Shown here: piece by piece, positions 46,654 to 56,032 of the stretch
How the letters are laid out: each line of letters starts with the position of its first letter
Numbering within the stretch: position 1 is the stretch's first letter
From: Caballeronia peredens
GTDB lineage: Bacteria > Pseudomonadota > Gammaproteobacteria > Burkholderiales > Burkholderiaceae
Assembly: GCA_001544595.2 (NCBI GenBank)
Contig: FCOH02000002.1
Span: 62,001-126,000, forward strand
Length of the DNA: 64,000 bases
Reading direction: 5' to 3'
Position numbers and translations under genes: made by a program
Notes under the pieces: generated by a model
What the model saw: only the letters and a program-made list of their open reading frames with translations
Told to the model about the DNA's origin: nothing
Database searches by the model: none

Positions 46654-49600
46654 ATGACGGACCCGACCAAGCAAGCGGACGCCGAAGTCCCGCCGCCCGG
46701 CAACGAAGGCGGCGCGGGCGGCAATGGCGGCAACGGCGACGACCGCGGCGCAACGAAGACCCCGCCGCCGCGCCGAGGCGGCTGGCGGCGCTTCCTGCGC
46801 TGGACCGGCGCGCTCGTGCTCGTCGTCGTGCTGATCGTCGCGCTCGCGGTGGGCGCCGTGTTCTACGTGCTGACGACCGAACGCGGCACCCGCTACGCCT
46901 GGGAAGCGGCGACCTCGCTGCTCAAGGGACAGCTCACCGGCAAGTTCGACGGCGGCGCGATCGCGACCGGCATGCAGCTTCGCGACGTCCACTGGAAGGA
47001 CGGCCGGGGCACCGACATCGCGGTAGACAGCGTCTCCGGGCGCTGGGCGCTCACGCGCGAGCCGCTGCGCTTCACCATCGACTTTCTGCATGTCGGGACG
47101 ATCGACGCGCGCATCGCGCCGTCGAACGAGCCGAGCAAGAAGACCGAACTGCCGAAGGATCTGCGCATTCCGATCCAGCTTGCCATCAACGATCTTTCCG
47201 TCGAGAAGCTGCGGCTGCACCAGGGCACGACGACGACCGAATTCTCGCGCCTGCTCTTCAACGGCCGCAGCGACGGCCAGCGTCACGAAGCCACCGTGCA
47301 GCGCCTCGACACGCCGTTCGGCGCGGTGACGGCGTCCGTGAAGCTGGACGGCGGCGCGCGCCCGTTTCCGTTATCCGGCGATGCGGGCTATGCGGGCAAG
47401 GTCGGCGGCGAAGCGGTGAACGTGAGCGCGCGCCTGTCCGGTTCGCTCGAAGACCTCGTCGCCGATATCGACGCGAGCGGCATGAAGCTCAACGGCCGCG
47501 CGCACGTCGAAGCGCTGCCGTTCGCGGACGTGCCGCTCAAGTCGGCGCTCGTCACCGTCGATCACGTGAATCCGCAGGCGTTCAGTCCGGGCGCGCCCGA
47601 GGCGGATCTGGCCGTGCGCGCCGAAGTGAAGCCGGTCGAAGGCGCCGATCCGAAGGCGTTCGTCGTGGCCGGGCCGGTGTCGATCGTGAACGCGAAGCCG
47701 GGTTCCATCGACAAGAAGCTGTTGCCGCTGATCGACGCGCGCGCCGACGTGCGGCTCGACGCGTCCGCGCAGAGCATCACGAACCTGAACGTGCGGCTCG
47801 TGAAGAACGCGACCGTGACGGGCGGCGGCGCGCTCGCGAACGGCAACGGCAAGTTCGACCTGAAAGTGGCGAAGCTCGATCTCAACGCGATCGAACCGAC
47901 GCTGCGGCCGACGGATTTCGCCGGGCCGATCGGCATCGTGCTCGCGGGCGACACGCAGACCATCACCGCCGATCTCAACGACCCCAAAGCGGCCATCCGC
48001 GCGCAGGCGAAGGTGAAGCTCGACCCGAAGCAGACCTTGCTCGACGACGTGAAGCTGACGGTGGGCAAGGGTCGCGTCGAGGCGAGCGGCGCGCTCAGGA
48101 AGGACGCCGATTCGACCTATGACCTGAAGGCGAAATTCGTCGATTTCAATCCGCTGTTGCTGCAACAGCAACTGATCGCGCAGAAGCCCGCGCCGGCGAA
48201 GAAGGGCGCCAGGCCCGCGCCGAAACCTGCGACGAATTCCACGGCGAAGCCCGCGCCGCCCGCCGCGGCGCCGCGCGTGATCGAGGCGCGCGTAAACGGC
48301 ACGCTCGCCGCATCGGGCGCACTCGCCCCGACGCTCAGGACGAAAGCCACGTTCAAACTCGGCGACAGCATGTACGACAACCTGCCGCTGACGGGCGAGG
48401 GCACCGTGCAGGTCGTGGGCACGCGTCTGCTGCCGAGCAAGGCAACGCTGTCGGTGGCAGGCAATGACGTCGACCTGAACGGCAGCTTCGGCGCGCCCGG
48501 CGACCGGCTGCGCTTTCGTGTCGACGCGCCTGCGCTCGAACGGCTCGGCTTCGGCATCGCGGGGACGGTCAAGGCGGACGGCGATCTGACCGGCTCGATC
48601 GCGCATCCGAACATCGCGGCGAACTATCAGGCCGATGGCGTCGTGTTCGGCGCGAATCGTCTCGGCCATGCGGAAGGCCGCGCCGATATCCGCGACGGCT
48701 CGAACGGCGCGCTCGTCTTCACGCTGAAGGCGCGCGACGCGAGCACGGAAGGCATCGAGGTCGCGAATCTCGATGCGAGCCTGAACGGCACGCGCGCGCA
48801 TCACACGCTCGACGTCACGGCGACGGGCAAGGTGCGCGGCCAGCCGGTGAATCTCGCGCTCGGCGCCAACGGCAAGTTCACCGATGCACCCGACGGCCCG
48901 CACTGGGACGGCTCGATCACAAAGCTCTCGAACAAGGGCATGCCGTCGGTGAATCTCGAATCGCCGCTCTCGGTGAGCTACGGGCCGAAACGCCTCGTGC
49001 TCGGCGCGACGCGGCTCGTCGCGGAAGGCGCGGCGCTGAACCTCAAGTCCTTCGCGCTCGACAACGGCCGCATCCAGTCGGCGGGCACGCTCACGAATCT
49101 GTCGGTGCCGCATCTGCTCGAGATCCGCCAGGAACTCACGGGCGAGGAGCCGCCGATCCGCACCGATCTCATCTTCGACGGCGACTGGGACTTCACGCTC
49201 GGCGCGACCGCGACCGGTCACGTGCAGATCAAGCGCCGCACCGGCGACGTGACCATCGACGGCGCGCGGGGCGTGGCCGCGCTCGGCATCTCGGACATCA
49301 CCGCGCGCGCCGACTTCAGTAACGGCAACCGGCTGAACGCGTCGCTGCATGCGCAGGCGAGCCGCATCGGCGTGATCGACGCGAACGTGCACACGCCGCT
49401 CGTCAATCGCGACGGCATGCTCACCGTCGACGACAACGCGCCGCTCACCGGCGCCATCGACGCGAACATTCCCGAACTGCGCACGACCGGCGGGCTGCTC
49501 GGTGCGAACTATCTGCTCGGCGGCAAGATCGCGCTCAAGCTGGTGATCGCCGGAATCGTCGCGAAGCCGAATCTGTCGGGCTCGCTCACCGGCGACAACA

Positions 49601-50829
49601 TTTCCGCGACGGTCGTCGATCAGGGCGTGCAACTGAAGGACGGCATCATCCGGATTGCGCTGTCGGAGAATCTGGTCGATCTGCAGCGCGTCGAGTTCCA
49701 CGGCGCGAGTGGCACGCTGCGCGCCACCGGCCGTGTGCGGCTCGATCAGCAGCAGCCCGATCTGACCGCGAGCATCATCGCGGACAAGTTGGAATTGTTC
49801 GCGTCGCCCGATCGCGAACTGATGCTCTCGGGTAGCGCCAGCATTGCGAACGCGGGCCTGCAGGGCGGCATGGCGATCAACGGCAAGTTCACCGTCGATC
49901 ACGCGCTCTTCGATCTGCCCGAATCCTCCGCGCCCGCGCTCGGCGACGACGTCGTGATCGAGCGCCCCGACGGCACGATCAAGGGCGAGAACCAGAAGAT
50001 CACGGCCGCGACCGAGAAGCCGGTCGGGCCGTTCACGCCGCGCGCGAACATCGACATCGATCTCGGCCAGCGCTTCCGCTTCAAGGGCGCGGGCGCCGAT
50101 CTCGGCCTGGCGGGCACCATCACGGCGATGAGCGCGCCGAACATGCCGCTGCGCGCGGTCGGCAACGTGCGCGTGACGCCGGGGTCCACCTACACGGCGT
50201 TCGGGCGCAAGCTCAATATCGAGAACGGCTTCTTCACGTTCAACGGGCCGGTGGCCAATCCCGGCCTCAATATCCTCGCGATGCGGCGCAATCAGGAAGT
50301 CGAGGCGGGCGTGCAGGTGACGGGCACAGTGCAGGCGCCCGTCGCCCGGCTGATTTCCGAGCCGAGCGTACCGGACAACGAAAAGCTGTCGTGGCTGTTG
50401 TTCGGTCACGGCACGGATCAGGGCAACAACGTCGGCCAGCAGAGCGCGATGACGAGCGCGCTGGCGCTGCTCGGCAGCAGAGGCGGGGCGAAGATCGCGC
50501 AGACGGTCGGGCTGGACGAGTTCACCGTCGGTTCGAGCGAAGTCGGCCTGACCGATCCGCAGGTCGTGCTGCTCTCCAAGGCGATCAACGAGCGGCTCGT
50601 GATCGGCTATGAGCAGGGCCTGCAATCGGCGAGCAACGCGGTCAAGGCGACGCTGAATCTGTCGCGGTTCTGGGCCGTGACGGCGTATGGCGGGACGTAT
50701 CAGGGGCTGGATCTGTCTTATACGCGGCGCTTCAATTCGTGGGCGCGGCTGTGGTCGTCGGCGTCGCCGTCATCTTCGTCGTCGGCGGCGGCGCGGTCGT
50801 CCTCGCAGGATCCGGCCTCGGGCGACTAG
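46654..50829 (+). CDS. tamB: TamB-type translocation and assembly module / DUF490 protein
   Basis: 1391 residues. A cytoplasmic Gly/Pro-rich N-terminus is followed by a single membrane helix (FLRWTGALVLVVVLIVALAVG, about residues 46-66). A very long periplasmic beta-rich region follows, with repeated K-x-D strands typical of the TamB/AsmA bridge-like groove. The C-terminal DUF490 domain contains LSWLLFGHGTDQG and the final SRFWAVTAYGGTYQGLDLSYTRRF. About 25 Ser/Ala-rich residues trail after the usual end. TamB is thought to conduct phospholipids or substrates to TamA. Confidence 0.92.
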   Translation: MTDPTKQADAEVPPPGNEGGAGGNGGNGDDRGATKTPPPRRGGWRRFLRWTGALVLVVVLIVALAVGAVFYVLTTERGTRYAWEAATSLLKGQLTGKFDGGAIATGMQLRDVHWKDGRGTDIAVDSVSGRWALTREPLRFTIDFLHVGTIDARIAPSNEPSKKTELPKDLRIPIQLAINDLSVEKLRLHQGTTTTEFSRLLFNGRSDGQRHEATVQRLDTPFGAVTASVKLDGGARPFPLSGDAGYAGKVGGEAVNVSARLSGSLEDLVADIDASGMKLNGRAHVEALPFADVPLKSALVTVDHVNPQAFSPGAPEADLAVRAEVKPVEGADPKAFVVAGPVSIVNAKPGSIDKKLLPLIDARADVRLDASAQSITNLNVRLVKNATVTGGGALANGNGKFDLKVAKLDLNAIEPTLRPTDFAGPIGIVLAGDTQTITADLNDPKAAIRAQAKVKLDPKQTLLDDVKLTVGKGRVEASGALRKDADSTYDLKAKFVDFNPLLLQQQLIAQKPAPAKKGARPAPKPATNSTAKPAPPAAAPRVIEARVNGTLAASGALAPTLRTKATFKLGDSMYDNLPLTGEGTVQVVGTRLLPSKATLSVAGNDVDLNGSFGAPGDRLRFRVDAPALERLGFGIAGTVKADGDLTGSIAHPNIAANYQADGVVFGANRLGHAEGRADIRDGSNGALVFTLKARDASTEGIEVANLDASLNGTRAHHTLDVTATGKVRGQPVNLALGANGKFTDAPDGPHWDGSITKLSNKGMPSVNLESPLSVSYGPKRLVLGATRLVAEGAALNLKSFALDNGRIQSAGTLTNLSVPHLLEIRQELTGEEPPIRTDLIFDGDWDFTLGATATGHVQIKRRTGDVTIDGARGVAALGISDITARADFSNGNRLNASLHAQASRIGVIDANVHTPLVNRDGMLTVDDNAPLTGAIDANIPELRTTGGLLGANYLLGGKIALKLVIAGIVAKPNLSGSLTGDNISATVVDQGVQLKDGIIRIALSENLVDLQRVEFHGASGTLRATGRVRLDQQQPDLTASIIADKLELFASPDRELMLSGSASIANAGLQGGMAINGKFTVDHALFDLPESSAPALGDDVVIERPDGTIKGENQKITAATEKPVGPFTPRANIDIDLGQRFRFKGAGADLGLAGTITAMSAPNMPLRAVGNVRVTPGSTYTAFGRKLNIENGFFTFNGPVANPGLNILAMRRNQEVEAGVQVTGTVQAPVARLISEPSVPDNEKLSWLLFGHGTDQGNNVGQQSAMTSALALLGSRGGAKIAQTVGLDEFTVGSSEVGLTDPQVVLLSKAINERLVIGYEQGLQSASNAVKATLNLSRFWAVTAYGGTYQGLDLSYTRRFNSWARLWSSASPSSSSSAAARSSSQDPASGD

Positions 50830-51175
50830 CTTCCTTGCACGGGAAGCCGTGCGCGGCCTGATGCCTCAGCCTTTGCCTTTCAGAGTTTCTGCATGGTTTC
50901 TTTTTTCATGCTTTCGCATGCTCTTGCGCCATTGACGAAAGCGGCAGGTGCCTCCAGTTGACAGCACGATCCGGGCACCCCTGGAGGCAGGGCGGTTCCT
51001 GGTCACGCAATTTTGCGTCGGTGCAGGATTTGAACTCATTCGTCGACTTCAACGGATCCGTGCACGTTGTCACGGCACAACTGCATCAGGATGTTCGGTG
51101 AAAACCTCACGTGTGAACGACCCTTATCTCGCAGCATGATGGTTCTTCGTTATGCTTATCGTTGCAAATTCGCTA

Positions 51176-51198
51176 CATGAAGCCATGCTTGCTTCATG
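51176..51198. repeat. perfect inverted repeat upstream of the fimbrial operon
   Basis: CATGAAGC and GCTTCATG surround CATGCTT. The 8-bp arms are exact. It is about 340 bp before the pilin start and could be an operator. Confidence 0.6.
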
Positions 51199-51358
51199 CG
51201 TTTCGTCTGGCCGTTCAAAGCTCGACACAAATGTTTTCACATCAGACGATGACGCTTGTTTGAAAACCCAGTCGCCAGGGTCATTGCAGCCGGAGGCTCA
51301 GATAGCTGCGAAATGACGCGTCTGAATTCATGCACCTCTAATGCCTTTTAGGAATTTC

Positions 51359-51400
51359 GCAGGCGAATAATTGCCTTAGCTTTCACTATACTTCGCCTGC
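51359..51400. repeat. 9-bp inverted repeat enclosing a -10-like box
   Basis: GCAGGCGAA (51359-51367) and TTCGCCTGC (51392-51400) are exact inverted copies with 24 bp between. TATACT at 51387-51392 lies at the inner edge of the right arm. The spacer is too short for a fimS-like invertible switch. Confidence 0.6.
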
Positions 51401-51539
51401 CCTTAAGACAAGCCAGTGCGCTTAATCGAATCCGTCGGCGCACTGTCGGGCGGTCGCTGGGGAACTCGCGAGGTTCGAGTCGAGCTGAACCGAATTTCCC
51501 GATCTTGTTAAATAAAAATTATGCATTCCTGAGGATTTA

Positions 51540-52088
51540 ATGATGAAAAAAATTGCTCTCTCGCTGATCGTTGCATCGATGGCGCTGGCCGGCGTCGCAC
51601 ATGCCACGCCAGGAACCGGTGGCGGCGCCTTGACCATCACTGGAGAAGTGATTCCCGGTACGTGTGACATCAGCGGAAATGGCGGAGGCAACAATTTCTC
51701 GGTTCCGCTCCCGCCGGTGTGGGCCTCCCAACTGGCGGTTGCCGGGTCATTCGCAGGCGGAACGGGCTTCGACATCACCTTGACGAACTGCAACCCGGAC
51801 TCGGGTAAAGTGCACACGTTCTGGGAGTACGGTGCGAACACGCTGTCCAACGGCAACCTGAAGAACAACGGCACGGCCACATCTGTTGAAGTTCAACTGC
51901 TCGACTACAACGGAACGGAATCGCTCCTCGATTTGAGCAAGGCCGACGGCGCACAAGGTTCTCAAGGCGTCACGCTCACCTCCGGCGCAGCCAGGCTTCA
52001 GTACTCCGCTCGATACGTGTCGCCGAAGGGTAGCGCGGGTCCGGGTAGCGTGACGACCAGCGTCACGTATTCGATCATTTACGAGTAA
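51540..52088 (+). CDS. fimbrial pilin subunit (type 1-like, probable major subunit)
   Basis: 182 residues from ATG at 51540; the next ATG (51543) is equally open and slightly better spaced from GAGGA. A Sec signal (MMKKIALSLIVASMALAGVAHA) is followed by ITGEVIPGTCDI. The Cys in PGTCDI and the second in LTNCNPDSG form the typical pilin disulfide. The last strand (SVTTSVTYSIIYE) has the alternating pattern and penultimate Tyr recognised by chaperones. As first gene, before chaperone and usher, it is probably the rod subunit. It has little similarity to the two pilins at the far end. Confidence 0.88.
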   Translation: MMKKIALSLIVASMALAGVAHATPGTGGGALTITGEVIPGTCDISGNGGGNNFSVPLPPVWASQLAVAGSFAGGTGFDITLTNCNPDSGKVHTFWEYGANTLSNGNLKNNGTATSVEVQLLDYNGTESLLDLSKADGAQGSQGVTLTSGAARLQYSARYVSPKGSAGPGSVTTSVTYSIIYE

Positions 52089-52120
52089 GCATAGGCTTGC
52101 GAGTAACGCTCGCTAAGTGG

Positions 52121-52144
52121 GTGACGGCACTTCGGTGCCGTCAC
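52121..52144 (+). terminator. strong UUCG hairpin between pilin and chaperone (attenuator or mRNA-stability element)
   Basis: GTGACGGCAC and GTGCCGTCAC form an exact 10-bp stem capped by TTCG. No T-run follows, so full termination is doubtful. Placed 32 bp after the pilin stop, it can protect or partly end the pilin mRNA and so favour pilin over chaperone and usher. Confidence 0.7.
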
Positions 52145-52353
52145 GAGATGGGACAAGTCAGGAAGCATCGGCTATTCGCTGCTGAGACGACTAGAAAATA
52201 AGCAGTGCGATTTATAAATCCAATACCCGAATCTTCCTAAATTGTTCCAGACGGCGCGACTGACCTGAACACGGGTGTTCCGTGCCGTCTTTTGTGCGCC
52301 TGAATTCAATACGGTGCGCAATGTCATCAAACACTGTTTTTCGGCTGAGTTCC

Positions 52354-53097
52354 ATGAAAATTCGAAAGGTCGTTTCCAAAATCCTGATGGCGGCCATGAT
52401 TGCGGCCGGCACGCTGAGCGCGGTCTCGAGTCAGGCGTCCGTTGTGATCGCCGGCACGCGAGTCGTGTACAACGCCGGCGATAGCGAGGTCACGCTCAAG
52501 CTGTCGAATGTGGGCAAGCATCCGGCGTTGACTCAGGTGTGGCTGGACAAGGGCGATGCCAAGGAAGACCCGAGCAAGATCGACTTGCCTTTCGTGCTGA
52601 CGCCCGCGCTTGCACGTATCGATCCCGACAAGGCGCAAACCATTCGCATCTCCTACACCGGCGAGGAACTCCCGAACGACCGCGAAAGCCTGTTGTGGTT
52701 CAACGTACTCGAGGTGCCACCCAAGCCCGAACAGGCGGACGCAGGCGGGAACTATGTCCAGCTCGCCTTCCGCTCACGCATCAAATTCTTCTTCCGTCCG
52801 ACCGGACTTCCCGGCACCTCGGACGCGGCGCCAGACAAGCTCCAGTGGAATCTCGTGACGGAGAACGGCAAGTCCGCGCTGAAGGTGGCGAACCCGACGC
52901 CCTATCACGTCACGATCATTGAAGCACAAGTCGGTGCCGGCGATAAAGCGCCCAAGTTCGATGACGGCGGCATGGTCACGCCCGGCGGCGAGCTCTCGTT
53001 GCCGCTGTCCGCTCCGGCGGCTGCGGGCGGCAAGGTCTCCTTCACCACGCTGAACGACTACGGCGGCCCCATGAAGCACGAGGCGAATCTGCATTGA
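52354..53097 (+). CDS. periplasmic fimbrial chaperone (PapD/FimC family)
   Basis: 247 residues from ATG at 52354; the open frame begins earlier at 52282 without a signal peptide. A Sec signal (MKIRKVVSKILMAAMIAAGTLSAVSSQA) precedes the first Ig-like domain: VVIAGTRVVYNAGDSEVTLKLSN, then DLPFVLTPALARIDPDKAQTIRI and SLLWFNVLEVPP. The G1 strand region and the FRSRIKFFFRP segment fit FGS/FGL-type donors. It caps pilins by donor-strand complementation and delivers them to the usher gene product downstream. Confidence 0.92.
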   Translation: MKIRKVVSKILMAAMIAAGTLSAVSSQASVVIAGTRVVYNAGDSEVTLKLSNVGKHPALTQVWLDKGDAKEDPSKIDLPFVLTPALARIDPDKAQTIRISYTGEELPNDRESLLWFNVLEVPPKPEQADAGGNYVQLAFRSRIKFFFRPTGLPGTSDAAPDKLQWNLVTENGKSALKVANPTPYHVTIIEAQVGAGDKAPKFDDGGMVTPGGELSLPLSAPAAAGGKVSFTTLNDYGGPMKHEANLH

Positions 53098-53302
53098 GGG
53101 CTGAGTGACACGCCGTCTGAATCATTCAATCGATAAGCATTGCAAGTAAGACGGGCTCTTGGACGATCGAGCAATCGACCGAATGGGGAAGAGCCTGCTG
53201 TCCAACAGGAAACTGCATTCAATAGTCGCGAGCGAGTGGGTCTTGATGTCAATGCGTCTCGCATCGGCAGGGGCTCCGCGTTGCCTGCGAATCCGGCGCA
53301 CC

Positions 53303-56032
53303 ATGAATAAACGATATTCGAAATCGAAAGCCAGGCCATTGAGTAGCGATATCTCGTCGCTGAGTCAGGCGAGCGTGGCTGTGCTGCTCGCGTTCGCTGC
53401 GGCACACGCGAAAGCAGAAACCGCACCGGGTGTGCCTGTTCCGGCGCCGCAAGGCACGATTGCTTCGACGGACGCCGAACCGTCCGGAGCGGACATGGAT
53501 TCGGTATCGGGCAACCATGATTCGGCGCCTGTTCCTGCCGCGCCGGTTCCGCTGGAAATTGCACCCCAGCCCGAGCCTCAACCGGCCGCACCCGCGGCTG
53601 TGCAGTTCGACTCGAGCTTTCTGACGGGCGGCGGCGCGGGGAACCTCGACATCAGCCGCTTCGACAAGGGCAACATCGCCGCCGCGGGTAATTACCGCTC
53701 GGCCTTGTACGTCAATCAGACGTGGATCGGCAGTGCCGATATCGTGTTGCGCGACGTGAACGGCCCGGGCAAGGCTGCGCAGCCGATGTTCACTCACGAC
53801 CTGCTGGCACGCGTGGGCGTCGACATGACGCGCATGAGCCCGCAAGCGCTCGAAAAGCTCGACGCGGCCGGTGCGAGCGGAGTTCAGCTTTCCGAGCTGA
53901 TTCCGCAGGCGACGGCCGTGTTCGACATGGGCGAACAGCGGCTCGACGTGAGCGTGCCGCAGGCCTTGATGAGCCGCAACGCGCGCGGCTGGGTCGACCC
54001 AAAATTCTGGGACGACGGCGTGAATGCCGCCGTGCTGCAGTACAACGCGAACGTCTACCATTCGAGCGGCAACGGCTATTCCAACACGCAAAGCTATCTC
54101 GGTCTGAATGCCGGCGTAAATATCGGTCCGTGGCGTTTCCGCTATAACGGCAGTGTCACCAACAGCCCGGGCTCGGGTACGCACGTTCAGAGCATGCAGA
54201 CCTATCTGCAGCGCTCGTTTGCGCCGATCAAGAGCGAATTCACGGCGGGCGATTCGTACACGGACGGCACGATCTTCGATTCGTTCGGTGTGCGCGGCGT
54301 GCAGATGAACACCGACGATCGCATGTACCCCGAGTCGCAGCGCGGCTATGCACCGGTCGTGCGCGGCATTGCGACCACGAACGCGAAGGTTCAGGTCAAG
54401 CAGAACGGCAACATCATTTACGAATCCACCGTTTCGCCGGGTGCGTTCGAAATCGACGACTTGTATCCGACGGGTTACGGCGGCGATCTGCAACTCGTCG
54501 TGACCGAGGCGGACGGCAGCCAGCATGCTTCCGCGATCCCGTATGCCGCGCCGGTCAACGCCCTGCGTGAAGGGCGCTGGCGCTACAACGTTGCGGCGGG
54601 TCAATACCGCAATTCGAGCCTGAGCAGCCAGCCGTTCGTGTTCCAGGTCGGCGTGAAGCATGGTCTGAACAATCTGTTGACGCTGTACGGCGGCACGATT
54701 TTCGCGGACAACTACATCTCTGCTGCAGCCGGGTTGGCGCTGAACACGCCGGTCGGTGCGTTCGGCTTTGACGTGACCCAGGCCAATGCGAATCTGGGTA
54801 GCCTGCCCAGCCGTAGCGGCCAGAGCCTGCGCATATCGTACTCGCGTACGTTCACGCCGACCGAAACGGACGTGACACTCGCCGCATACCGATATTCGAC
54901 CAGCGGCTTCCTGAACTTGTCGGACGCCATGTCGTTGCGCGACCTCGCGGATCGGGGCGCGGCGTACATGAATCAGGGCGTCCAGAAAGGTCGTCTGCAA
55001 CTCACGGTGAATCAGAATCTGGGCAAGTATGGCGCGGTCTACGCGTCGGGCTTTACGCAGAATTACTGGAACAGGTCGGGATCGGACACCTCGTTTCAGG
55101 TGGGCTACAACACGAATATCGGCCGCGTGGGCGTGGGCGTGTCGGCATCGCGGGAGCTGAACCTGGAGGTCACGAAGTGGAGCAACCGCTTCATGCTGAA
55201 CGTGAACATTCCACTCGATATCGGTGCGACAACCGCCAGCTCGATGACGAGCTTCACGCACGACTCGCGCGACAACAGCAACGCTCTGCTGGAAACCTTC
55301 ACCGGCTCCGCGGGCACGGACCGTCAGTTTAGCTACGGTGTCACGGCGGGCCATCAGTGGGGCGGCTCGAGCGGCAGCAGCATCAACGGCAACGTGGGCT
55401 ATCTCTCGCCGTATACACAGGCGCGGGCCAACGCGGGCAGCGCGAACGGCTACAAGCAGGTAGGCGGCGGCCTCGCGGGCTCGGTCGTCGCTTACGGAGA
55501 CGGGGCCATCCTCTCGCCTCAGACGGGCGACACCTTCGCACTCGTCGAGGCGAAGGACGCTGTCGGAGCGCGTCTTGCGAGTTCGCCGGGCGTGCGCGTG
55601 GACCGCTTCGGTCATGCACTGGTCGTGGGCATGCAACCGTATTCGCTCAATACCGTGGAAATCGACACGAAGGGCCTGCCCATGGGCGTCGAACTCAAGA
55701 GCACGGAACAGCACTTCGCGCCGACGGCAGGTTCAGTGGTCCGCGTGAAGTTCGACACGGTGAACCGCGGTCAGGCAGTCGTTATGCGCCTGCGCCGGCT
55801 GAACGGCGAAACGGTGCCGTTCGGCGCGGACGTGCTGGATCAGGAGGGCAACACCGTGGGTACGGTGAGTCAGGGCAGCCGTGCCATGTTCTACAGCAAG
55901 GTGCAACAAGGCGATCTCGCCGTCAGGTGGGGCCAAGGCGCCAATCAGGTCTGCAAAGTTCAGTATGACCTGCCCGCCCCTGTGAAGGACAAGATGGCCG
56001 GGACCCTATTCTCGGAAGCGACCTGTGAGTGA
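53303..56032 (+). CDS. outer-membrane fimbrial usher (FimD/PapC family)
   Basis: 909 residues from ATG at 53303 (MNKRYSKSKARPL), which leads into the signal-like SQASVAVLLAFAAAHAKA. No good ribosome site marks it, and the frame is open back to 53159. About 75 Pro/Ala-rich residues separate the signal from the usual usher start FDSSFLTGGGAGNLDISRFDKGN. The barrel with plug, and a C-terminal domain ending in two Cys (CKVQYDLPAP...EATCE), follow. It secretes and polymerises chaperone-pilin complexes at the outer membrane. Confidence 0.9.
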   Translation: MNKRYSKSKARPLSSDISSLSQASVAVLLAFAAAHAKAETAPGVPVPAPQGTIASTDAEPSGADMDSVSGNHDSAPVPAAPVPLEIAPQPEPQPAAPAAVQFDSSFLTGGGAGNLDISRFDKGNIAAAGNYRSALYVNQTWIGSADIVLRDVNGPGKAAQPMFTHDLLARVGVDMTRMSPQALEKLDAAGASGVQLSELIPQATAVFDMGEQRLDVSVPQALMSRNARGWVDPKFWDDGVNAAVLQYNANVYHSSGNGYSNTQSYLGLNAGVNIGPWRFRYNGSVTNSPGSGTHVQSMQTYLQRSFAPIKSEFTAGDSYTDGTIFDSFGVRGVQMNTDDRMYPESQRGYAPVVRGIATTNAKVQVKQNGNIIYESTVSPGAFEIDDLYPTGYGGDLQLVVTEADGSQHASAIPYAAPVNALREGRWRYNVAAGQYRNSSLSSQPFVFQVGVKHGLNNLLTLYGGTIFADNYISAAAGLALNTPVGAFGFDVTQANANLGSLPSRSGQSLRISYSRTFTPTETDVTLAAYRYSTSGFLNLSDAMSLRDLADRGAAYMNQGVQKGRLQLTVNQNLGKYGAVYASGFTQNYWNRSGSDTSFQVGYNTNIGRVGVGVSASRELNLEVTKWSNRFMLNVNIPLDIGATTASSMTSFTHDSRDNSNALLETFTGSAGTDRQFSYGVTAGHQWGGSSGSSINGNVGYLSPYTQARANAGSANGYKQVGGGLAGSVVAYGDGAILSPQTGDTFALVEAKDAVGARLASSPGVRVDRFGHALVVGMQPYSLNTVEIDTKGLPMGVELKSTEQHFAPTAGSVVRVKFDTVNRGQAVVMRLRRLNGETVPFGADVLDQEGNTVGTVSQGSRAMFYSKVQQGDLAVRWGQGANQVCKVQYDLPAPVKDKMAGTLFSEATCE

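Larger units (their letters stand above)
50830..51539. promoter_or_regulatory. 710-bp upstream region of the fimbrial cluster
   Basis: No gene is supported. The DNA becomes less GC-rich than tamB. It contains a 9-bp interrupted repeat (TGCCTCCAG...CTGGAGGCA, about 50949-50990), a perfect dyad at 51176-51198, and a second dyad at 51359-51400 that encloses a TATACT box. A good Shine-Dalgarno (GAGGA) lies just before the pilin. The length and dyads suggest a regulated promoter. Confidence 0.5.

Noticed and set aside
47371..50625. 1084-codon minus-strand frame opposite tamB
   Set aside because: High GC at third codon positions leaves antisense frames open; the product is of low-complexity Arg/Asp/His type and tamB is well supported.
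51359..51400. fimS-like invertible phase switch
   Set aside because: The 9-bp arms recall fimS, but only 24 bp lie between them and no recombinase gene is near. An operator or stem is more likely.
53249..55714. 821-codon minus-strand frame opposite the usher gene
   Set aside because: Same antisense effect; the usher has clear family features.
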